Shown: piece by piece, positions 5,787 to 12,317 of the stretch
Layout of the letters: every line of letters begins with the position of its first letter
Numbering within the stretch: the stretch's first letter is position 1
Assembly (NCBI GenBank): GCA_014801065.1
Contig: JAAVEX010000048.1
Coordinates: forward strand, 1 to 12,317
DNA from: Barnesiella sp.
GTDB taxonomy: Bacteria; Bacteroidota; Bacteroidia; Bacteroidales; Muribaculaceae
Reading direction: 5' to 3'
DNA length: 12,317 bases
Position numbers and translations under genes: made by a program
Notes under the pieces: generated by a model
What the model was told of the DNA's origin: nothing
The model's input: only the letters and a program-made list of their open reading frames with translations
Database searches by the model: none

Positions 5787-5836
5787 TGGATAAATAGTGA
5801 CGACAGATGAAAATAATCATCTGAAATAATCGTTAT

Positions 5837-7807
5837 ATGAATATGAAAAAACTTCTGCTCATAATCTCTCTTATCCTTACGCTGACTCTGGCCGGATGCC
5901 GCGGTCCGAAGATCGCCACGGCCGATGCGCAGATGCAGCGAGGAGAATATTTTGATGCGTCCAAGACGTATCGTAAGATATACAACACGCTTAAACCGGC
6001 CGAACGCTCCAAACGTGGGGAGGTGGCGTATAAGATGGGCAACGCCCACCGCAAACTTTCGCAATACGGGCGTGCGGCCGCAGCATATCAAAACGCAATT
6101 CGCTACGGCTATCCCGAAGAGGACGCTCAGCTATATCTCGCGCAGATGCTTCATGCCGACGGCAAATATGCCCAGGCGGCTCGCGCCTATGAGGAATACC
6201 TGATGCTTCATCCCGAATCGGCCGAGGCAAGCCGTGGTCTCGATGGCGCGGTGCTCGCTCAGCGTCTTAAGGAAAACCCCACGCGATATGTGGTCAACAA
6301 CGCTCGTCTCTTCAACTCCCACCGATCGGATTTCGCCCCGCAATTCAATGGCGACATACTTTACTTCACCACCACCAACGAAAAAGTCAAGGGAACACAG
6401 CGCAGCGAGATCACTGGTATGAAGCGAAGCGACGTTTGGATGGTGCGGAAAAATGAACAGGGACAGTGGTTGCGACCCGAACCCGTTGAGGGCGATCTCA
6501 ACACGGAGATGGACGAGGGCATTGTTGCCTTCAGTCCCGACGGAAACACGATGTATCTAACCAAAGCCCGGAGATCAGAAACGAGCAACACAGCCGTGGA
6601 GCTATTCACCTCAACCCGCAGCGATGCCAAATGGTCAGCCGCCGTGAAATTTGATGTCACCACCGACACCATTTCAAGTTTCGGACACCCCGCCGTTGAC
6701 CCATCCGGCGAATATCTCTACTTCGCCAGCGATATGCCCGGACAAGGAGGAAAAGATATCTGGCGCATAAACCTGAAAGAGCGTGCCGGATCCCTGGAAA
6801 ATCTTGGCGATCAGATCAACACATCGGGCGACGAGCAATTCCCCTATATGCTCACAGACAGCATCATGTATTATTCATCCGACGGACACCCCGGACTCGG
6901 CGGACTCGACATATTCAGGGCCGAGTTGCAAAAGGACGGCACATGGAATGTGGAAAATATCGGAGTGCCCATCAACTCGGCAGGCGACGATTTTGCTATG
7001 ACGTTTGACCGCAAGGCAAACCACCCGATGGGATATTTCAGCTCCAACCGTGGCGATGCCCGAGGCTATGACCACCTCTATTCGTTTGAACTTCCGGATC
7101 TGAAAATTGTGCTTGAGGGATGGGTCACCGATCATGACGATGAGCCGATCAATGGTGCCGTGGTGAGAATCGTTGGCACCGACGGATCAAACCAGCGCAC
7201 CGCCACACGGCCCGACGGATCTTTCTCATTCAATCTCACCCGCGGCACGAGTTACGCCATGCTGGCAGGAGCCCGTGGCTATCTCAATGCCCGACAGGAA
7301 TTTACCACCGACAGCGCCGAAGCGGATGCCGAATACGGAATCGACTTCATGCTGGCTTCGCTGTCAAAACCGAATATCGTTGAAAACATTTTCTACGACT
7401 ACGACCGAGCCACCCTGCGCCCCGAATCAAAACAAGCGCTCGACGAACTGGCCACCCTACTCCGGGACAACCCCAACATCACGATCGAAATGAGATCGCA
7501 CACCGACCGTCACGGTTCGGTCGACTACAATATCGACCTCTCCAATCGGCGCGCCAAAGCGGTTGTGGACTATCTGATTGCAGCAGGCATTTCTGCCGAC
7601 CGTCTTAAATATCAAGGCTATGGAAAGTCCACTCCGAAAACCGTGACCAAACGCGTGGCCAAGCAATTCCCCCAGTTCAACGAAGGCGATGTTCTGACTG
7701 AAGAATTTATCCTCGCTCTTCCGGAAGAAGCTGACCGTCAGGCAGCCGATCAAGTTAACCGGCGAACGGAATTCAACGTTGAATCCGTTGACTATAAAAT
7801 GAACTGA
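5837..7807 (+). CDS. OmpA-family lipoprotein with TPR, beta-propeller and regulatory-like domain (PorE-like)
   Basis: The product is a 656-residue outer-membrane-associated lipoprotein. The signal peptide ends in LAGC with the lipidated Cys at 21; a start at Met3 would not change this. TPR-like helices fill about residues 30-145 (YFDASKTYRKIYN, YAQAARAYEEYLMLHP). A PD40/WD40-type propeller spans about 155-420, with repeats such as GIVAFSPDGNTMYLT, YLYFASDMPGQGGKDIW and MYYSSDGHPGLGGLDIF. A carboxypeptidase-regulatory-like domain lies at about 425-505 (LEGWVTDHDDEPINGAVV, RPDGSFSF). The OmpA peptidoglycan-binding domain lies at about 515-655 (YDYDRATLRPES, HTDRHGSVDYN, LSNRRAKAVVDYL, NRRTEF). 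This order matches PorE of the type IX secretion system, and the length is similar, but paralogues with the same plan exist, so no symbol is given. It probably anchors an outer-membrane assembly to peptidoglycan. Confidence 0.9.
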   Translation: MNMKKLLLIISLILTLTLAGCRGPKIATADAQMQRGEYFDASKTYRKIYNTLKPAERSKRGEVAYKMGNAHRKLSQYGRAAAAYQNAIRYGYPEEDAQLYLAQMLHADGKYAQAARAYEEYLMLHPESAEASRGLDGAVLAQRLKENPTRYVVNNARLFNSHRSDFAPQFNGDILYFTTTNEKVKGTQRSEITGMKRSDVWMVRKNEQGQWLRPEPVEGDLNTEMDEGIVAFSPDGNTMYLTKARRSETSNTAVELFTSTRSDAKWSAAVKFDVTTDTISSFGHPAVDPSGEYLYFASDMPGQGGKDIWRINLKERAGSLENLGDQINTSGDEQFPYMLTDSIMYYSSDGHPGLGGLDIFRAELQKDGTWNVENIGVPINSAGDDFAMTFDRKANHPMGYFSSNRGDARGYDHLYSFELPDLKIVLEGWVTDHDDEPINGAVVRIVGTDGSNQRTATRPDGSFSFNLTRGTSYAMLAGARGYLNARQEFTTDSAEADAEYGIDFMLASLSKPNIVENIFYDYDRATLRPESKQALDELATLLRDNPNITIEMRSHTDRHGSVDYNIDLSNRRAKAVVDYLIAAGISADRLKYQGYGKSTPKTVTKRVAKQFPQFNEGDVLTEEFILALPEEADRQAADQVNRRTEFNVESVDYKMN

Positions 7808-7829
7808 CCTTTCACCACTCCCATCGACT

Positions 7830-8801
7830 ATGAATTTCAGGACCATAGTTACTCCACCCCGGAGCGAAAGCAAGATCACACACCACAAGGGAGTGGTGAT
7901 GATCGGATCATGTTTCGCCGAGTCGATGGCACAAAGAATGAAACGCCAGCTGTTCAGAGTGAACAGCAATCCGTTTGGTCCGCTCTACAATCCCGCCAGC
8001 ATCGAGCACATGATCGACCGTGCGGTCAATGAAATCCCGTTTGACGAATCGGAGATGATTGAACGCGATGGATCCTGGTACTCTCTCTACTGTCATACAC
8101 TGCTCTCCGCACCATCCGCAGCATCTCTCGCAACCATACTCAACCAGCGATTGAAGACGCTGAAAAATGACATCGCCGCGGCGAGCCACATATTCATCAC
8201 ATTCGGCACAGCCTACACCTTTCGCTACCGACCGACAGGCAACATCGTGGGCAACTGCCAAAAACTGCCCGCCTCCGATTTTGAACGCGAATTGATGAGC
8301 GTCGATCAAACCACCGAAGCTGTCAGCCACACCGTCGGGCTCCTGCGACAGATCAACTCCGACATCAAGATATGGCTAACAGTCAGTCCCATCCGACATA
8401 CGGCAGATGGCGCTCACGGCAACCTTATCAGTAAATCGACTTTGCTGCTCGCATGCCATCGCGCCGGCGACGCCTCCGGGATCGACTACTTTCCGTCCTA
8501 CGAAATCATGACCGACGACCTGCGAGATTACCGATTCTACGCCCCGGACATGGTGCATCCCTCCGACCAAGCGGCAGACTATATCTACGAGCGTTTCGGC
8601 GAGACATTTTTTTCGCCGGCCACACTCAACGATGCCCGAAGATATGAAAAAATCACCCGCCGATTGTCACACCGGCCCTTATCGTCCGATAGACAACTAA
8701 TCGACCGTTTCAAAGCCACAACCACTGAAATAATCACCCGACTCGAAGCCGAGCATCCCTATCTGAGCGAGGCTATAAGTCAATTGAATATAGAAAAATG
8801 A
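7830..8801 (+). CDS. GSCFA family (SGNH-hydrolase-like) protein
   Basis: This 323-residue protein carries the family-naming motif GSCFAE at residues 26-31. Further conserved pieces follow: NPFGPLYNP, ITFGTAYTFRY, SPIRH and, near residues 240-255, DMVHPSDQAADYI. In SGNH hydrolases the Ser of the first block and a C-terminal Asp/His pair (here the DMVHPS region) form the active site. An esterase-like activity is therefore inferred, but the substrate is unknown. There is no signal peptide, so it should be cytoplasmic. It starts 22 bases after the PorE-like gene and overlaps the MurF-Alr start by 4 bases (ATGA). Translational coupling with a cell-wall gene hints at a role in envelope or wall precursor metabolism. 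Confidence 0.92.
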   Translation: MNFRTIVTPPRSESKITHHKGVVMIGSCFAESMAQRMKRQLFRVNSNPFGPLYNPASIEHMIDRAVNEIPFDESEMIERDGSWYSLYCHTLLSAPSAASLATILNQRLKTLKNDIAAASHIFITFGTAYTFRYRPTGNIVGNCQKLPASDFERELMSVDQTTEAVSHTVGLLRQINSDIKIWLTVSPIRHTADGAHGNLISKSTLLLACHRAGDASGIDYFPSYEIMTDDLRDYRFYAPDMVHPSDQAADYIYERFGETFFSPATLNDARRYEKITRRLSHRPLSSDRQLIDRFKATTTEIITRLEAEHPYLSEAISQLNIEK

Positions 8802-11269
8802 CTTACACCACCACTGAAATAACCCGACTGCTTAATATCGACGCTCCAAAAATCGAACGTCAGGTCAGCCAACTGCTCATCGACAGCCGTTCGCTGATCT
8901 ATCCGGAAGAAACAATGTTTTTTGCCATAACCACTGCCACCGGCGATGGTCATCGTTACATTTCGGAACTCTACGAAAAAGGCGTGCGCACTTTTGTAGT
9001 GACCCACATACCTGACGAAATGAAATATAAAGCGCCCGATGCAGCCTTTCTGGTGGTTGACGACGTGACTCGCGCCCTGCAGACCCTTGCGGAATACCAT
9101 CGCCATCGCTTCACATGTCCGATAATAGGGATCACAGGCAGCCGCGGCAAGACTACCGTCAAGGAATGGATCTATCAGCTTCTCGGACAGACCACCAATA
9201 TAGTGAGAAGTCCGCGCAGCTTCAATTCGCAGATCGGCGTGCCGCTCTCGCTGTGGGAAATCAATGACCGTACCGAGCTCGCCGTGATCGAAGCCGGCAT
9301 ATCGCGCAAAGGGGAGATGGCCCGACTTCAGGCGATGATCCGCCCCGATATAGGAATAATCACCAACGTCAACTCCGAACATGCCGAAGGATTCCGCTCG
9401 CTGCGCCACAAGGCTGAAGAGAAAGCCTTGCTCGTGAGCGACTGCCCGACGTTGATCTACTGCAAGGATGATGTGGTGATCGCCGATGCTGTCAGCAAAG
9501 TGTGCCATCCCGAAAACTCACTCGGATGGTCGCGCACCGATTCGGAAGCGGCTCTATATATAGCCGAAACTAAAACCATCGGCAAATCCACCCACATTTC
9601 GTATTTCTATGCCGGCATCAATGATGAAATAGAAATTCCATTCAGCTCAGGAGCCGACATTCAGAATGCCATTCATTGCCTGGCGCTTCTGCTCTATCTC
9701 GGAATCGACCGTCGGGAGATAGCCTCTCGAATGGCCGGGCTGTCGGCCGTGGGCACCCGTCTCAACGTGATCGAGGGTGTGGGCGACTGCATGCTGATCT
9801 ATGATTCATACACTTCCGATCTTCACTCGCTCGCTCCGGCTCTCGACTTCATGGCCCGCCGGCACACCGGCAATCGGTCAACCACTGTGATCCTGAGCGA
9901 CGTGATGCACGAGACAATGCCTCCCAACAAGCTGTATCAGGCCGTGGCACAACTGCTTCGACAGCGCAAAATAGATCGAGTGATCGGCATCGGCGATGAA
10001 TTCATGAAAAATTCGCGCTATTTTGATTCGTCAGCACTCTTTTTCAATTCCACTGCCGATTTCATTTCATCTACATCGCCATCGGATTTTGACAATGAGC
10101 TGATACTGATAAAAGGCGCACCTCAATTTCATTTTGAAATGATTGCCGACATGCTTGAGGCCCGACAGCATGAAACGGTGCTTGAGGTGAATCTCGATGC
10201 CATGATTCATAATTTCAACACCTTCCGGTCCATGGTGCGCCCCACCACCGGCATAGTCTGCATGGTGAAGGCTTCGGGCTACGGAGCCGGTTCCTACGAG
10301 CTGGCCAAAACGCTCCAATCGCAAGGGGCAGCCTATCTGGCCGTTGCGGTCATGGATGAGGGAGTGGACCTGCGTCGCGCCGGTATCACCATGCCGATAA
10401 TGGTGCTCAACCCCAAGGTGGTCAACTATCGCACACTCTTCGCCTACAATCTTGAACCCGAGATCTTCAGTCTTGATATTCTGCGCGAACTGATACGCGA
10501 AGGCGAACGCTATGGGATCACCGACTATCCTGTTCATATCAAGCTTGACACCGGCATGCACCGTTTGGGATTTATAGAAAAGGATCTTGACGAACTGGTG
10601 GAAATTCTCCGGAATCAGAAAGTGGTTCGTCCGGCATCAATGTTCAGTCATCTTGCCGCAGCCGACTGTCCGGACATGGACGACTATACTATGCAGCAGT
10701 TTGAACTGTTTGACCGTTACTGCAACCGGATCCAGAGCGGCTTCCGCCACCATATCATGCGCCACATCCTCAACTCCACCGGAATCAGCCGCTTCCCGCA
10801 ATATCAATTTGATCTCGTTCGCCTCGGAATATGTCTGTATGGCATACCGACAATGAACGACGGATCGCAGGACGATCTGCGTCAGGTGTCTACGCTGACC
10901 ACCACGGTGATCTCCATAAAGGAATGGCCGGCAGGAACCACCATTGGCTACAGCCGCAAAGGAGTCTGCAAACGCGATTCGAAGATAGCAACCATACCGG
11001 TGGGCTATGCCGACGGCATCAATCGCCATCTCGGCAATGGTGGCATGCGCGTCATGGTCAACGGAGTAAGATGCCCGTCGATAGGCAACATCTGCATGGA
11101 TGCATGCATGATCGACGTGACCGATGCCGACTGCAAGGTGGGCGATCGCGTGGAGATCTTCGGCCCCAACATCAAAGTGGATGAAATAGCAAACACCCTC
11201 GATACGATACCGTATGAAGTACTCACTTCGATATCGACGAGGGTGAAAAGAGTCTACTATCGGGAATAG
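8798..11269 (+). CDS. Bifunctional UDP-MurNAc-tripeptide:D-Ala-D-Ala ligase / alanine racemase (MurF-Alr fusion)
   Basis: The 823-residue product is a two-enzyme fusion found widely in Bacteroidetes. Residues 1 to about 455 are MurF-like. The ATP P-loop GITGSRGKTT lies at 111-120, with NSQIGVPLSLW and EAGISRKGEM after it, and YDSYTSD and LSDVMHE in the C-terminal domain. Residues from about 463 are a PLP-dependent alanine racemase. The PLP lysine is K491 in MVKASGYGAG, the second catalytic residue is probably Y718 in GYSRKG, and IPVGYADG and GNICMDACMIDVTD are family motifs. The racemase makes D-alanine, and the ligase adds D-Ala-D-Ala to the peptidoglycan precursor, both in the cytoplasm. 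Related genomes often also carry a separate murF, so how much ligase work this half does is uncertain. It overlaps the GSCFA gene by 4 bases. Confidence 0.95.
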   Translation: MTYTTTEITRLLNIDAPKIERQVSQLLIDSRSLIYPEETMFFAITTATGDGHRYISELYEKGVRTFVVTHIPDEMKYKAPDAAFLVVDDVTRALQTLAEYHRHRFTCPIIGITGSRGKTTVKEWIYQLLGQTTNIVRSPRSFNSQIGVPLSLWEINDRTELAVIEAGISRKGEMARLQAMIRPDIGIITNVNSEHAEGFRSLRHKAEEKALLVSDCPTLIYCKDDVVIADAVSKVCHPENSLGWSRTDSEAALYIAETKTIGKSTHISYFYAGINDEIEIPFSSGADIQNAIHCLALLLYLGIDRREIASRMAGLSAVGTRLNVIEGVGDCMLIYDSYTSDLHSLAPALDFMARRHTGNRSTTVILSDVMHETMPPNKLYQAVAQLLRQRKIDRVIGIGDEFMKNSRYFDSSALFFNSTADFISSTSPSDFDNELILIKGAPQFHFEMIADMLEARQHETVLEVNLDAMIHNFNTFRSMVRPTTGIVCMVKASGYGAGSYELAKTLQSQGAAYLAVAVMDEGVDLRRAGITMPIMVLNPKVVNYRTLFAYNLEPEIFSLDILRELIREGERYGITDYPVHIKLDTGMHRLGFIEKDLDELVEILRNQKVVRPASMFSHLAAADCPDMDDYTMQQFELFDRYCNRIQSGFRHHIMRHILNSTGISRFPQYQFDLVRLGICLYGIPTMNDGSQDDLRQVSTLTTTVISIKEWPAGTTIGYSRKGVCKRDSKIATIPVGYADGINRHLGNGGMRVMVNGVRCPSIGNICMDACMIDVTDADCKVGDRVEIFGPNIKVDEIANTLDTIPYEVLTSISTRVKRVYYRE

Positions 11270-11271
11270 GA

Positions 11272-11721
11272 TCAGCGCAGGCGATCGTAGCTTCGAAGCA
11301 GGCGCTGGTCGGCCGAGATGCGGCGATAGGCATAGATCAGCGCTATCAGCGCACCGATCAACAGCAATCCGCCGCCGCCGAATGAGGGGGCCACACTGAT
11401 AGCGGGGTTGGGCTCAACAAAACCGCGGGTCATGATATAGACCACCACGCATGCCATCGCCGTCACAATGATAGCCGAAAGAGCCACGAGTCCTTTCTGC
11501 AATGGCATCTTTTTGAAGCAGAAAATCGATATAAACATCACGGCAAGAGCCACAATCGCCGGAACGAGAAGGGCGGGCTGGGCACTTGCTTTCAATTCGA
11601 TCAGATCGACAGAAGTCTTCTGAAGATCCACATCCCAATAGCCGAACGGGATGACAAGAAACGTGGCCACGCACGCTATGGCCAGCAAAATCATAAGTGT
11701 TTGGATTCGTTGGATCACCAT
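11272..11721 (-). CDS. DUF4293 family membrane protein
   Basis: The product has 149 residues and begins MVIQRIQTLMILLA, typical of the Bacteroidetes DUF4293 family. Four hydrophobic segments are visible at about residues 7-27, 49-69, 76-97 and 112-132, with a short basic tail (RRISADQRLLRSYDRLR). This fits a small inner-membrane protein with both ends probably in the cytoplasm. The function is unknown. It runs against the MurF-Alr gene with only 2 bases between the two stop codons and is divergent from surE. A TATCTTTG box on the minus strand lies about 30 bases ahead of its start. Confidence 0.88.
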   Translation of the reverse strand: MVIQRIQTLMILLAIACVATFLVIPFGYWDVDLQKTSVDLIELKASAQPALLVPAIVALAVMFISIFCFKKMPLQKGLVALSAIIVTAMACVVVYIMTRGFVEPNPAISVAPSFGGGGLLLIGALIALIYAYRRISADQRLLRSYDRLR

Positions 11722-11749
11722 AGAATATAGATTTTATATTAATTTTACA

Positions 11750-11775
11750 CAAAGATAAACAATCCGAACGTCAAA
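11750..11775 (-). promoter_or_regulatory. Candidate promoter of the DUF4293 gene
   Basis: On the minus strand, TATCTTTG (11757-11750) fits the TAnnTTTG -7 box. TTTG (11775-11772) is 14 bases upstream, shorter than the ideal spacing. The predicted leader is about 20 bases. Confidence 0.45.
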
Positions 11776-11804
11776 TTGATCATGCGACATATATTTTTTA
11801 CAAA

Positions 11805-11840
11805 AAGCCTCCGGCTTAAACAAAACCGCTTAAACAAAAC
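11805..11840. repeat. Short hairpin followed by a 13-bp tandem direct repeat before surE
   Basis: AAGCC-TCC-GGCTT at 11805-11817 is a small inverted repeat. On the minus strand it is followed by a short T-run and resembles a weak terminator. GCTTAAACAAAAC occurs at 11814-11826 and again at 11828-11840, a period of 14. The second copy ends 17 bases before the surE ATG, so both would lie in the surE leader or promoter region. Confidence 0.6.
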
Positions 11841-11857
11841 TCTATAACGACTGAACC

Positions 11858-12317
11858 ATGACTGAAAAGAAACCTTTGATAATGTTGACCAACGACGACG
11901 GCATTGAAGCGCCGGGCCTTAAGGCACTCGTCGACTTTCTGAAAGATCTCGGCGAAATAGTGGTAGTAGCTCCGGAATCCGCTCAGTCGGGCAAATCCTC
12001 GGCTATAACGGTCGACGCGCCGCTGCGACTCACTCAGGTAGCCGACTACGATGGCATAAAAATGATGAAAGTAAACGGTACGCCTGTAGATTGTGTGAAG
12101 CTCGGACTTCATGCCGCTCTATCACGCAAACCGGATCTTGTGGTTTCCGGGATAAACCATGGATCCAATTCGGGCAACAGCGTGATCTATTCCGGGACGA
12201 TGGGAGCCGCTATGGAAGCATGTATAGTCGGGATTCCAGCCATAGGGTTTTCGCTTCTGCACCACTCCCTGGATGCCGACTTCACCCACTGCAAACCGAT
12301 AGTAAGAGAAATCACAG
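11858..12317 (+). CDS. surE: 5'/3'-nucleotidase SurE (3' end outside the window)
   Basis: The first 153 residues are visible, and the frame is open to the window edge. SurE is a divalent-metal nucleoside monophosphatase of the cytoplasm that removes phosphate from 5'- and 3'-nucleotides. The N-terminal LTNDDGIEAPGL (residues 10-21) supplies the metal-binding Asp13 and Asp14. SAQSGKSSAIT supplies Ser44, and VSGINHGSNSG supplies Asn100, the third and fourth metal ligands of the family. VNGTPVDCV and YSGTMGAAMEA are also typical. Full-length SurE is about 250 residues, so roughly 100 are missing at the right edge. ATG 11858 gives the N-terminus expected for the family, directly before the first beta strand. 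Confidence 0.95.
   Translation, partial: MTEKKPLIMLTNDDGIEAPGLKALVDFLKDLGEIVVVAPESAQSGKSSAITVDAPLRLTQVADYDGIKMMKVNGTPVDCVKLGLHAALSRKPDLVVSGINHGSNSGNSVIYSGTMGAAMEACIVGIPAIGFSLLHHSLDADFTHCKPIVREIT

Noticed and set aside
8780..9508. A 242-codon minus-strand open frame
   Set aside because: It lies opposite the well-supported MurF half of the fusion gene and shows no domain; it is a shadow of the plus-strand coding bias.
1..12317. CRISPR array, tRNA or rRNA genes, phage or defence genes
   Set aside because: No regularly spaced repeats, cloverleaf genes or rRNA segments were seen, and no protein resembled phage, transposase or defence families.

Overview
The window looks like chromosomal DNA from an anaerobic gut member of the Bacteroidales. 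A Muribaculaceae-like organism is my guess, not something the sequence proves. Four things point there: promoter-like sites of the Bacteroidetes type (TTTG, about 20 bp, TAnnTTTG); a fused MurF-alanine racemase; a GSCFA protein and a DUF4293 protein; and a lipoprotein with TPR, propeller and OmpA domains like PorE. Shine-Dalgarno sequences are largely absent, as is usual in this phylum.

Layout. Positions 1-460 are non-coding and dominated by a large imperfect palindrome (119-306) that resembles a MITE. Its right arm carries a promoter-like sequence pointing at the next genes. Positions 461-3145 hold a four-gene operon for a ferredoxin-dependent 2-oxoacid oxidoreductase: delta ferredoxin, alpha (VorB/KorA), beta and gamma, closed by a strong terminator. 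After a spacer with a 19-bp tandem repeat and an orphan open frame comes a 55-residue 2[4Fe-4S] ferredoxin (3633-3800) with its own promoter and terminator. It is a plausible electron carrier for the oxidoreductase.

Positions 3883-4260 contain a good promoter followed by about 340 bases without a gene. This stretch has two long hairpins and is either a structured leader or a separate small RNA. Next is a PEGA-domain exported protein (4261) interrupted by an in-frame TGA at 4711-4713, beyond which the same frame stays open to 4947. An unknown exported protein (4984-5694) and a terminator follow.

A new promoter at 5755-5786 precedes a three-gene cell-envelope run: the PorE-like lipoprotein (5837-7807), a GSCFA family protein (7830-8801) and the MurF-alanine racemase fusion (8798-11269, overlapping the previous gene by 4 bp). 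A DUF4293 membrane protein lies convergently on the minus strand with only 2 bp between stop codons. The window ends inside surE, which is divergent from the DUF4293 gene.

Most of the genes are ordinary for the group. The parts worth a second look are the palindromic element, the structured RNA region and the interrupted PEGA gene.
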